A program made the translations under genes and the position numbers. From positions 128,426 to 192,425 of the forward strand of contig JBCBGC010000001.1 in assembly GCA_038527215.1 (NCBI GenBank): 64,000 bases of DNA, written 5' to 3'. Under the pieces are notes generated by a model, which saw only the letters and a program-made list of their open reading frames with translations, did no database searches and was not told the origin of the DNA. This DNA comes from JAWPMV01 sp038527215. GTDB lineage: Bacteria > Bacteroidota > Bacteroidia > J057. Below, in pieces: positions 14,484 to 21,671 of this stretch; positions within the stretch are counted from its first letter, which is position 1; every line of letters begins with the position of its first letter.

Positions 14484-14556
14484 GGTATTCGTAGCTTAAT
14501 GGTAAAGCACCAGTCTGTGACCCTGGTCGATATGGGTTCGAATCCCATCGAATGCC
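14484..14556 (+). tRNA. tRNA-His(GTG)
   Basis: Encoded G-1 (14484) opposite C73 (14556), the histidine identity pair, with acceptor GTATTCG/CGAATGC. Anticodon loop CTGTGAC; T-arm ATGGG-TTCGAAT-CCCAT. Confidence 0.93.
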
Positions 14557-14622
14557 CTCTGGAACAGTCCTACCATTTGTTCCATTTTCCTGAGACATCC
14601 CATAGGTGTCTTCTCCTTATTA

Positions 14623-14695
14623 GCGCTAGTAGTTCAGCGGCGAGAATGTCTGGCTTCCAACCAGAAGGTCGTGGGTTCGAATCCCACCTGGCGCT
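14623..14695 (+). tRNA. tRNA-Gly(TCC)
   Basis: Acceptor GCGCTAG/CTGGCGC, anticodon arm TCTGG-CTTCCAA-CCAGA, T-arm GTGGG-TTCGAAT-CCCAC, T73 as expected for Gly. Two short hairpins (GGAACA/TGTTCC and AGACA/TGTCT) lie in the 66-bp spacer before it. Confidence 0.95.
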
Positions 14696-15476
14696 CCTGT
14701 TTAACCCATTAATCCCTCAATTATGTATCGCTTAACCTATTTTTTCTGGCAGGTTTTTGTACAAAATCGCCGACGTCGGTTCGAAGTAAGATACCCTGGT
14801 CATCGTCGTGACAGACGCGTGAATCGAGCGGGCATCTGGCCGCTTTCCTGGTCATTCGCCTAGGGCATTTTACCCAAAAATCTTACGTAAAAAATCAGAT
14901 GAAAACATCCGAAAGTAATCCGTCCAGGTCGCAAAAAAGCAGACCTGAAAGCCAGCCTTCACGCATAAAAAATGAGGCTTGGTTTGGTAACAACATGTCT
15001 CCTGCTGCTCGATCCTCTCTTAGCCCCAGCACCCGATTTTTTAGAAATAATCGCTGAATGCGGTTTTTTTGGAACTGCAATATCCATTCTGGTAAATGTT
15101 TTTCCTGAAAGAATAGGTCTGCTAAGCGTATGAGGGATAGCAGCAGACAAATCACTGTTAATTCGCCGTTTTTGACCATTTAGGCCAGTTTTTTGGCGGT
15201 TCGCGATAGCAAACGGGCAACTGGCACGGCAATTAGAGAAAACGGGTAAGTTTGGGCATATCTTTTGCATTTTTTTTCGTGAAAAACGGATTTAATTGCC
15301 TTTGCCCTTCAGAACGTTACCTATGATGCTTAGGGCCAATACCAAACCTGAACTTGCTTCCATACATTTTTTTTCCCGATCTGGCTTCTGTAAAGGCAGT
15401 TTTCCAATAATGGAAAACTTCGTGTGGCGAGAAATTGCCTTGAATTGAAAAGTGTATTGAGTTGTTAGAACATTAA
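14696..15476. other. 781-bp gap inside the island, no gene recognised
   Basis: Two overlapping minus-strand frames (14895-15179 and 14959-15270) have no signal, domain or plausible partner, and I do not call them. Structures seen: a CAGGTC/GACCTG hairpin (about 14926-14952) and a GCCAGTT/AACTGGC stem (15184-15225). A 23-codon minus-strand hydrophobic peptide (about 15292-15363) is possible but unsupported. The segment may hold non-coding RNA or the remains of deleted tRNAs. Confidence 0.4.
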
Positions 15477-15677
15477 ATGTTAATCGAAGCCATGGATAAA
15501 TCAAGAGTCAGGCACTTGCAACCAGAGATGCGGCAGGAAGTCATCTTGACCCTTATCTATAAGGGGAAGGTTCCTGCCATTAAGCTGTACATGAAGCACA
15601 CCGGCTGTCGCTTAACTGAGGCAAAAGGAGCGGTAGAGCGTCTAGGATTTGAAATCGAACCAGGACAGGCTTCCTGA
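15477..15677 (+). CDS. Small protein resembling the ribosomal L7/L12 C-terminal domain
   Basis: 66 residues from the ATG at 15477, or 61 from the ATG at 15492. The stretch LIYKGKVPAIKLYMKHTGC followed by RLTEAKGAVERLG matches the helix-turn-helix pattern of the L7/L12 C-terminal domain (GK..AIK.YRE.TG..L.EAK..VE), which in the ribosome stalk recruits translation GTPases. It is not rplL: the N-terminal dimerisation domain is absent. It lies inside the tRNA island, between tRNA-Gly and tRNA-Gln, on the same strand. Confidence 0.65.
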   Translation: MLIEAMDKSRVRHLQPEMRQEVILTLIYKGKVPAIKLYMKHTGCRLTEAKGAVERLGFEIEPGQAS

Positions 15678-15810
15678 TCCTGCAAAAAGACAAGCTGTCA
15701 ATTTCAGGATATTAGGAAAGCATGTAAGTTTTGCCGGGATTTTTGATCCATCCCGGAAACATACCAGAAACTGTCTTTTCATGTAAATAAGAAATTTAGT
15801 TGAATGAGGT

Positions 15811-15849
15811 GTCCCTTTTTACCCAGCGTGGTGAAAAGGGACTTTCTAT
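15811..15849 (+). terminator. Terminator-like hairpin just before tRNA-Gln
   Basis: Nine-bp stem GTCCCTTTT / AAAAGGGAC with a 14-nt loop (15811-15842), followed by TTTCTATT and then tRNA-Gln at 15850. It could end the transcript of the small L7/L12-like gene or act as an attenuator for the second tRNA block. Confidence 0.6.
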
Positions 15850-15924
15850 TGCCGGGTAGCCTAGTGGTAATGGCATCGGGCTTTGAACTCGAGGACGTAG
15901 GTTCGATTCCTACCCCGGCATCCA
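15850..15924 (+). tRNA. tRNA-Gln(TTG)
   Basis: Perfect acceptor TGCCGGG/CCCGGCA, anticodon arm TCGGG-CTTTGAA-CTCGA, T-arm GTAGG-TTCGATT-CCTAC, T73 and encoded CCA. Confidence 0.93.
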
Positions 15925-15934
15925 CTTTCCTTAC

Positions 15935-15974
15935 GCCTGTCCGTTTCCCTTGAGACAGGCACTTTTTCCGCTTT
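15935..15974 (+). terminator. Terminator-like hairpin after tRNA-Gln
   Basis: Seven-bp stem GCCTGTC/GACAGGC with a 12-nt loop (15935-15960), followed by ACTTTTTCCGC. The large loop makes it a moderate candidate. Confidence 0.5.
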
Positions 15975-16019
15975 TTCTTACCCCACTATGATCACTTCTC
16001 GGGGATGAAAGGGCGGTCT

Positions 16020-16092
16020 GGACCCGTAGCATAAATGGAAATGCGACCGGTTTCTACCCGGTCAAATGTAGGTTCGAATCCTACCGGGTTCT
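16020..16092 (+). tRNA. tRNA-Arg(TCT)
   Basis: Acceptor GGACCCG/CGGGTTC, anticodon arm ACCGG-TTTCTAC-CCGGT, T-arm GTAGG-TTCGAAT-CCTAC, no CCA. Near-paralogue of tRNA-Arg(TCG) at 13866. Confidence 0.92.
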
Positions 16093-16202
16093 CTATCCCT
16101 GCGACCGGCTTTCCTGGTCACATGTAGGTCCTGACGAATTTTTCGTAGAAAAATTGTCAGGATGCTGATCGAAGTGTCAGTATTCGAATCCTGTAGGGTT
16201 CT
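16093..16202 (+). pseudogene. Degenerate Arg-like tRNA carrying the second T-loop insertion
   Basis: A partial copy of the preceding tRNA-Arg: the shared GCGACCGG, TGGTC and ATGTAGG blocks and the TTCGAAT loop are recognisable. The 5' acceptor strand and D-arm are missing and the anticodon loop is damaged. Only CCCT/AGGG of an acceptor stem can pair. Its T-arm is interrupted by the 54-nt element at 16129-16182. It looks like a truncated tandem duplicate, though a minimal RNA built to carry the insertion cannot be excluded. Confidence 0.65.
16129..16182 (+). other. T-loop insertion element, copy 2
   Basis: 54 nt, same two hairpins as 14166-14220: TCCTGAC (16129-16135) with GTCAGGA (16156-16162), and CTGAT (16165-16169) with GTCAG (16176-16180). 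Loops differ from copy 1 (GTA for TCC; shorter second loop), while stems are conserved apart from a C to T change that keeps a wobble pair. Confidence 0.8.
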
Positions 16203-16210
16203 CCATTTTT

Positions 16211-16232
16211 GGGCTGAATGGCCCCTTTGTTT
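16211..16232 (+). terminator. Possible terminator ending the tRNA array
   Basis: Short GGGC/GCCC stem with a 6-nt loop followed by CTTTGTTTC, after the last tRNA-like sequence. A separate AGGTGC/GCACCT hairpin lies at about 16328-16352 before the next gene. Confidence 0.5.
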
Positions 16233-16402
16233 CATCTTCTAATCCCCAACCTATGAATCGGCTTAGTCAAAAATTTCCGATCCGGGGAGGACGTCTCTTT
16301 CTCCCTCTTACGAAACCTGAGACCTGAAGGTGCAGGCTTGAGCCAGGCACCTGCTAACCCTAAGTATGTTTTAAGGTGTCATTAACGCTTAAGCCAAAAA
16401 CC

Positions 16403-17620
16403 ATGGCCAATCGATCTCGTCGACGCCGCCTGGCTATGAAGCACGCTGAGGAGCAAGCACAATTCAGCCACCTGCTTCGGCTGGCAAAAGAGCGTCGTAA
16501 ATCTCAAGTTGCCGTGAAACTGGAATCCCGACGATTGGATAAAAGAACTCGAGTTCGTCGCTGGTTCCGCATTCCGGCTAGCTTTAACAACTATCATCGC
16601 CTGGAGGATAGCCTCCGATATTTCACCCGATTCAAACCTTATTGGATCAGACCATTGAATAAATGGGAGTGGCCAGAATCTGCCCACGAACGGGATCTGA
16701 TTATTCAACTGGCTCAGTACCTCTTTGATCAATATCAGGTACCCAAGATTATGGAGGTAGCCTGGTATCGGGGAGAACTAACCCAGATGAAATGGTATAT
16801 CCATATAGCACAGGGCCAGAACATTCGGACGGCTCCGGATCTGCCTTTCCCACTTTCCAAAAGAATGGCCCATTATTTCTACCAGGCGCCAGTCTTGGAA
16901 ACCATTGAACAGTCCATGCGTTGGGCACAGATCGTAAGCCTAACCCAGAACAAGTCTTTGGCTAACCAACTGGCTCGGCCACAAATTGCCGGAAACGTCC
17001 ACTGTGAGGATTTCTGGGTAGAAATGATTCACTTCATGAATCGGGCGTGTAATGGCCGCTATGAAAACCTGAGAAGGCTGATTCATTATGTTCGTCGGGT
17101 AAAATTCTCCCGAAGAAGAATGTACGATCGTCATCAGGGCATCCGCTATCTCCCCCCTGAAAAACCTCACTTCTCCTTTAAAGGACGAAACTGGGAAAAA
17201 CTTCAGGAAGAGATGATGCAGTGGGAAGACATTCAAGCCAGAAACGGGCAAGCCTTTAAATCTAGTTTGGTGGCTTCCATTGATGATTTTCTTCAGGAGG
17301 GACAACTGGACCATCAGGTCGGCTCCTTCCACATCAAACCCCTTCTTACGGAGAGAGAAATCCTGGAAGAAGGTCGGTCTATGTCTCACTGTGTGGGTTC
17401 ATACGGTCACCTGGTCAAAGCTGGTAACACTTCTATCTGGTCTCTGAGCTTTACTAAGAGGGGCCATGGGAGTCCGAAAAGGCTGCTTACTCTGGAAGTA
17501 AGCAAAGGCCACCGGATTATCCAGAGCAAAGGAAAAGCCAACCGACCTCCAACGCAACTGGAAGAAACTCTGGTGAAAAAGTGGGCCCTGCAGCAAGGAC
17601 TGACATATGCATCCTGGTGA
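16403..17620 (+). CDS. PcfJ-like protein
   Basis: 405 residues from the ATG at 16403; a GTG at 16376 would add nine residues. The N-terminus is very basic (RSRRRRLAMK). The C-terminal third carries the PcfJ signature: EREILEEGRSMSHCVGSYGH (about residues 320-340), then NTSIWSL and LTLEVSKGHRIIQSKGK. PcfJ-like proteins are found on plasmids, phages and genomic islands; their biochemical activity is not established to my knowledge, and the conserved His-Cys looks catalytic or metal-binding. It sits between the tRNA array and the HNH and rtcB genes, same strand, so a role in RNA maintenance in this island is a reasonable guess. Confidence 0.85.
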   Translation: MANRSRRRRLAMKHAEEQAQFSHLLRLAKERRKSQVAVKLESRRLDKRTRVRRWFRIPASFNNYHRLEDSLRYFTRFKPYWIRPLNKWEWPESAHERDLIIQLAQYLFDQYQVPKIMEVAWYRGELTQMKWYIHIAQGQNIRTAPDLPFPLSKRMAHYFYQAPVLETIEQSMRWAQIVSLTQNKSLANQLARPQIAGNVHCEDFWVEMIHFMNRACNGRYENLRRLIHYVRRVKFSRRRMYDRHQGIRYLPPEKPHFSFKGRNWEKLQEEMMQWEDIQARNGQAFKSSLVASIDDFLQEGQLDHQVGSFHIKPLLTEREILEEGRSMSHCVGSYGHLVKAGNTSIWSLSFTKRGHGSPKRLLTLEVSKGHRIIQSKGKANRPPTQLEETLVKKWALQQGLTYASW

Positions 17621-17808
17621 GTACCACCTGAGGCAGTCGGGAAGATGAACATTCGACGCTGGAAACGGCGCTTGGAGTTTATCCATGATGCTTTCACGAA
17701 GGTGAGTACTCCTATCCGCAAGGTCTATGCGCGCCACTTTCACGAAAGCTGATCTTCCGCAGGAGGATTCCTAATCATGTAATCTTAATTCTTTAACGAT
17801 ATGTAGCA

Positions 17809-18303
17809 ATGCAACAAGTTCTGGTGTTAAATCAGGACTATCAGGCTGTAAGCCTCTGTGACCCGGAAAGGGCGATAGTTCTGGTACTGATGAAAAAAGC
17901 GGAGCTGATTTCAGATGTGGCTCACCGGAAGATGCGATCCGTGAGAAAGGACTACCTTTTTCCTTCCATCATCCGACTTAGGGCATATGTAAAGCTCCCT
18001 TTCAAAAAGGTCTCACTGACCCGGCACAACGTTATGAAGCGGGACGGGTTTCAGTGTCAATACTGTGGCAGCCGTGATCGATTGACCCTCGATCACGTGA
18101 TCCCTCGGGCCCAGGGCGGCAGAACCAGCTGGACTAATCTGGTGGTAGCCTGTCAGCCTTGCAACTCCGAGAAAGGCGACAGATTGCCGGAGGAAGCGGG
18201 CATGAGCCTCAGATATCCTCCTTTTCGGCCCAGTTTCATCATGTACCTCAGTCGCTATACGGGCCGGGTCGAGGATGACTGGAAGCCTTATCTGTTGATG
18301 TAA
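17809..18303 (+). CDS. HNH endonuclease
   Basis: 164 residues. The HNH domain occupies about residues 75-135: CQYCGSRDRLTLDHVIPRAQGG with the first zinc Cys pair and the catalytic DH, then NLVVACQPCNSEKG with the second Cys pair. The N-terminal half (VLNQDYQAVSLCDPERAIVLV) matches a stand-alone family common in Bacteroidota and cyanobacteria, usually of unknown function. It lies 188 bp after the PcfJ-like gene and 129 bp before rtcB. HNH enzymes normally cut DNA, so involvement in RNA processing here is not implied by the fold. Confidence 0.9.
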   Translation: MQQVLVLNQDYQAVSLCDPERAIVLVLMKKAELISDVAHRKMRSVRKDYLFPSIIRLRAYVKLPFKKVSLTRHNVMKRDGFQCQYCGSRDRLTLDHVIPRAQGGRTSWTNLVVACQPCNSEKGDRLPEEAGMSLRYPPFRPSFIMYLSRYTGRVEDDWKPYLLM

Positions 18304-18306
18304 TAC

Positions 18307-18325
18307 CCCCGGAAGCCTTCCGGGG
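18307..18325 (+). terminator. Hairpin after the HNH gene
   Basis: Eight-bp stem CCCCGGAA/TTCCGGGG with a GCC loop right after the HNH stop codon, followed by AGAAAAATTTG rather than a T-run. A weak terminator or mRNA 3'-end stabiliser. Confidence 0.5.
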
Positions 18326-18362
18326 AGAAAAATTTGTCCATTCCGTATTCATTATTGCTGTG

Positions 18363-18392
18363 AATTAGCCTGCTTCGGCAGGCTAATTTCTC
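18363..18392 (+). terminator. Rho-independent terminator-like hairpin upstream of rtcB
   Basis: Perfect 11-bp stem AATTAGCCTGC/GCAGGCTAATT with a TTCG tetraloop, followed by TCTCT. Strong stem, short T-run. Confidence 0.6.
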
Positions 18393-18403
18393 TAACTTAA
18401 GCC

Positions 18404-18422
18404 CAGTCCGCCCGGCGGACTG
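18404..18422 (+). promoter_or_regulatory. Hairpin in the rtcB 5' leader
   Basis: Perfect eight-bp stem CAGTCCGC/GCGGACTG with a CCG loop, ending 10 nt before the rtcB ATG. At that distance it could affect ribosome access to the start codon. Confidence 0.5.
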
Positions 18423-18432
18423 CAGAAATATT

Positions 18433-19842
18433 ATGGCAAAGATTAAGAAAAAGCACCTGCTCCGTATCGGCTATGAGCCTGGGGATGCTCTACGTGCGGC
18501 CCTGGCCGTCATGGACCACCCTGCCTACCAAAAGAAAGGTCGGGAAACCAAAATGCAGATGCTGCAGGAGGTCCTATTTAAGCCGGAAAAATTCTATAAG
18601 CATAACCTGTTAGGTCCGGTAGCCAAAGCCCTGAAACCAGAGGAAACCGATCCGAATGCCCCCGTTTATCCTAAGCTAAGAGAGGAACATATTCCTTTTA
18701 AAGTGTATGGAGAGCAAGGCATAGAGCCGGGTGCGCTGCACCAGATGTATACCGCAGCCAAGCTACCGATTGCGGTAGGCGCCGCCTTGATGCCAGATGC
18801 CCACCAGGGCTATGGACTGCCGATTGGTGGCGTGCTGGCTACCCAAAACACCATTATCCCTTATGCGGTGGGCGTAGATATCGGATGCAGAATGTGTCTG
18901 TCCGTCCTGCCACTAGGAGAAAAGTACCTGGAAAAGCATCACGCCCAGTTGAAGCGGGAACTGATTGCTCAAACCACTTTTGGTGCCGGGAAAGGCCCTA
19001 AGGATCCTATGGATGACCCAGTCCTGGAAAGACCAGAGTTCAAAGATCTGGCGATCGTAAAAGGCCTGCAGGATAAAGCCTGGCGCCAAATCGGTTCTTC
19101 AGGCGGGGGAAACCACTTCGTGGAATTTGGATTAGTAGAACTAACTGACGCAGAAAATGAGTGGGAGGTGCCAACTGGTACCTATCTGGCTATTTTGTCC
19201 CACTCTGGTTCTCGTGGTCTGGGGGCTGGCATTGCCCAGCACTATACCCGGGAAGCCATGCGTCAGAACCGACTGCCTTCCGAAGCCAAGCACCTGGCCT
19301 GGCTGGATCTGGATTCTGAACAAGGCATCGAATATTGGCTGGCCATGAACCTGGCTGGGGACTATGCTTCGGCTTGCCACCACCATATCCATCGTCGCCT
19401 AACCCGGGCCTTGGGAGAAAAGGCACTCTTCATGGTAGAAAACCACCATAACTTCGCCTGGAAAGAGAAAATGGCTGACGGTCAGGAGGTGATTGTGCAC
19501 CGTAAAGGAGCTACGCCAGCCGGAAAGGGAGTGTTGGGCATCATTCCAGGCTCTATGACTGCCCCAGGCTTCATCGTCAGGGGAAAAGGGGCCGCTGCCT
19601 CTCTGCAATCTGCTTCTCACGGAGCTGGTCGGGTCCTGTCCCGCACCAAAGCCAAAAACTCCATCACCAATCATGAGCTGAAAAAGCTCCTGCGGGAAGC
19701 CAAAGTAACCCTGGTTGGGGGAGGCCTGGATGAAGCCCCTCATGCCTATAAAGACATCCGTCAGGTCATGGCTTCGCAAACCGATCTGGTCGATGTAGTA
19801 GGAACTTTCCATCCTAAAATTGTCCGCATGGCCGGAGATTAA
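18433..19842 (+). CDS. rtcB: RtcB family RNA ligase
   Basis: 469 residues, normal RtcB length. RtcB joins RNA 2',3'-cyclic phosphate or 3'-phosphate ends to 5'-OH ends with GTP and manganese; it is the tRNA-splicing ligase of archaea and animals and an RNA-repair enzyme in bacteria. Motifs seen: MPDAHQGYGLPIGGV, AVGVDIGCRM with the metal-binding Cys, SSGGGNHFVEFG, SHSGSRGLG, ENHHNFAW, and the guanylylated-His motif SHGAGRVLSR near residue 395; the C-terminus VVGTFHPKIVRMAGD is intact. No archease or RtcA is adjacent. It closes the tRNA island, with a leader hairpin and a strong terminator, which links the ligase to the array's abnormal tRNAs. Confidence 0.95.
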   Translation: MAKIKKKHLLRIGYEPGDALRAALAVMDHPAYQKKGRETKMQMLQEVLFKPEKFYKHNLLGPVAKALKPEETDPNAPVYPKLREEHIPFKVYGEQGIEPGALHQMYTAAKLPIAVGAALMPDAHQGYGLPIGGVLATQNTIIPYAVGVDIGCRMCLSVLPLGEKYLEKHHAQLKRELIAQTTFGAGKGPKDPMDDPVLERPEFKDLAIVKGLQDKAWRQIGSSGGGNHFVEFGLVELTDAENEWEVPTGTYLAILSHSGSRGLGAGIAQHYTREAMRQNRLPSEAKHLAWLDLDSEQGIEYWLAMNLAGDYASACHHHIHRRLTRALGEKALFMVENHHNFAWKEKMADGQEVIVHRKGATPAGKGVLGIIPGSMTAPGFIVRGKGAAASLQSASHGAGRVLSRTKAKNSITNHELKKLLREAKVTLVGGGLDEAPHAYKDIRQVMASQTDLVDVVGTFHPKIVRMAGD

Positions 19843-19863
19843 TACTGGCTAAATATTAAGCTT

Positions 19864-19901
19864 ACCGGGAAGGCGAAAATCGACCTTCCCGGTGGTTTTT
19901 T
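19864..19901 (+). terminator. Rho-independent terminator of rtcB
   Basis: Perfect 10-bp stem ACCGGGAAGG/CCTTCCCGGT with a 10-nt loop (19864-19893), GG, then six T residues. It marks the right end of the tRNA/RtcB island. Confidence 0.9.
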
Positions 19902-19941
19902 GCGCATTTTCCAGACGATTTTCGCTTTATTATGACCAAGG

Positions 19942-19972
19942 TTCGAAATTCACCGGCATTATATTAGCTTTG
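19942..19972 (+). promoter_or_regulatory. Bacteroidota-type promoter of the phosphatase gene
   Basis: TAGCTTTG (19965-19972) fits the -7 box TAnnTTTG, with TTCG (19942-19945) 19 bp upstream as an imperfect -33 box. The predicted start is about 12 bp before the coding ATG. Confidence 0.6.
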
Positions 19973-19991
19973 CAATAGTTCTAGGGAACAT

Positions 19992-20714
19992 ATGCGGAAA
20001 ATCGCTGTATCAGATATTCACGGTTGTTTAAAAACCTTTAAAGCACTCGTCGAGGAGCAGGTAGTCCTGAATCCTCAGGACGAGCTGTATTTATTGGGAG
20101 ACTTTATAGACCGGGGACCCGATTCTAAAGGTGTGTTGGATTACGTCATGCAGCTGGATGAAGCCGGATACCAGGTGCACTGTCTGCGGGGGAACCATGA
20201 AGATATGATGTTACAGGCGGTCCGGGATCGGGAGGATATTGGGATGTGGTTGTTCAACGGAGGGCAGCAGGCACTCGACAGTTTCCGAACGGAAGATCCA
20301 GGTCAGATTCCGGTCAAGTACCTCAATCTGCTGGACAATTTTGAATACTACTTCGAGGTGGATAATTATATTCTGGTGCACGCAGGCCTTAATTTTGTTG
20401 GGAATCAGAATGGCAAAAGCGAAGACGGATTCCTCTGGCGGATGCACAATCCACTCAACGATTTCAAGTCCATGCTTTGGATCCGGTATTGGTATGAGGA
20501 TATCAATTGGAACTGGCTGAAGGATCGCATTATCGTCCACGGACATACGCCCATTGATACAGATGAAATATGGGACATGGTAGACGTCTTAGCTGAAGAC
20601 CAGGTCCTGGATATTGATAATGGATGCTATTCCCGAAACAAAGAAGGCCTGGGAAGTCTCTGTGCCTTTGATCTGAGCCACCGGGAGTTATATTTCCAGG
20701 AAAACATCGAATAA
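19992..20714 (+). CDS. Metallophosphoesterase (serine/threonine phosphatase-like)
   Basis: 240 residues, cytosolic. PPP-type metal and catalytic motifs: SDIHGC (Asp8, His10), GDFIDRGPDSKG, and LRGNHEDMM with the proton-donor His; later HAG and HGH complete the set. This resembles bacterial PrpA/ApaH-like phosphatases that dephosphorylate proteins or dinucleoside polyphosphates; the sequence does not decide between them. The WD40 gene follows 8 bp downstream, then the DivIVA-like gene, so an operon is likely. Confidence 0.85.
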   Translation: MRKIAVSDIHGCLKTFKALVEEQVVLNPQDELYLLGDFIDRGPDSKGVLDYVMQLDEAGYQVHCLRGNHEDMMLQAVRDREDIGMWLFNGGQQALDSFRTEDPGQIPVKYLNLLDNFEYYFEVDNYILVHAGLNFVGNQNGKSEDGFLWRMHNPLNDFKSMLWIRYWYEDINWNWLKDRIIVHGHTPIDTDEIWDMVDVLAEDQVLDIDNGCYSRNKEGLGSLCAFDLSHRELYFQENIE

Positions 20715-20722
20715 GCTTTTTT

Positions 20723-21658
20723 ATGGCTGGTCGTAAGCAATTCACGATTGAACGGCAGCAAATATACCGGGGCCATAAAGGTTCGGTTTTTGGCCTCGAA
20801 ATCAGTGCCGATGAACAATGGATGTATACCTCCGGCGATGACGGGGTGGTAGCAGCCTGGGATTTACGATTGGCCAGGGAAGAAGGAAAAGGCTTGCTCA
20901 AAGTACCACACGCTATCTATACGTTGGTGACGGATCAGGCAGGACGTTTTTTGATGGCTGGGAGTACCGATGGCACGGTGTATCAACTGGATTTGAAGAC
21001 TGGGAAGTTGCTTCAGCAATACCGCAAGTGGAATCACGCGGTTTACGGCTTGAAGGTCGACGAAAGCCGGAATCGATTGTTGATTCTTTACGCAGAAGGG
21101 CAGCTCGGAGTATTACAACTCGATAATTTTCAGGAAATTGGCTTTCAGCGCATAGACGAAGGACATCTGAGGACGTGCTTAATCGGGCCGGATTCCAGGC
21201 AATATATTTTCGGGACCAGCAACCGACACATTGTGGTGATGGATGCAGCCAGTGGAGAGATTCAGCGAAAATGGCTTGCCCATGATCCTTCCGTCTTTTG
21301 TCTGGCCATGCACCAGGATGGACGATACTTACTCAGTGGCGGGCGGGATGCGCAAATAAAAGTCTGGGATATAAAGCAGGATTTTCGCGAAAGCAAGCGC
21401 ATTGCTGCCCATATGTATACCGTTAATGACCTGGCTATTTTTCAAGGGGGAGACTTCTTTGCCTCGGCCAGTCGGGACAAAACGATCAAGCTCTGGGATG
21501 CCTATGCGTTTGACTTACAAAAAGTTATTGACCATGAACGTAATGAATCGCATACTCACAGCGTTAATAGAATTAAGTGCTTAATAACAGATAATTCGTT
21601 AATTTCGTGTAGCGACGACCGGATGTTGATGCGATGGAAGGTTGAGGTGCAGGAATAA
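20723..21658 (+). CDS. WD40 repeat beta-propeller protein
   Basis: 311 residues, no signal peptide. Seven WD40-type blades can be traced, with GH...V..L repeat starts and endings such as VAAWDL, IKVWDI and IKLWDA. Such proteins are scaffolds. It follows the phosphatase gene by 8 bp and precedes a DivIVA-like coiled-coil gene by 13 bp. Confidence 0.88.
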   Translation: MAGRKQFTIERQQIYRGHKGSVFGLEISADEQWMYTSGDDGVVAAWDLRLAREEGKGLLKVPHAIYTLVTDQAGRFLMAGSTDGTVYQLDLKTGKLLQQYRKWNHAVYGLKVDESRNRLLILYAEGQLGVLQLDNFQEIGFQRIDEGHLRTCLIGPDSRQYIFGTSNRHIVVMDAASGEIQRKWLAHDPSVFCLAMHQDGRYLLSGGRDAQIKVWDIKQDFRESKRIAAHMYTVNDLAIFQGGDFFASASRDKTIKLWDAYAFDLQKVIDHERNESHTHSVNRIKCLITDNSLISCSDDRMLMRWKVEVQE

Positions 21659-21671
21659 TGTTTGAGAACTC

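Noticed and set aside
14215..14735. Several 68-127 codon frames across the tRNA array on both strands
   Set aside because: They run through well-formed tRNA genes.
14895..15270. Two overlapping minus-strand frames of 94 and 103 codons
   Set aside because: No domain or signal and mutually overlapping; cannot be supported as genes.
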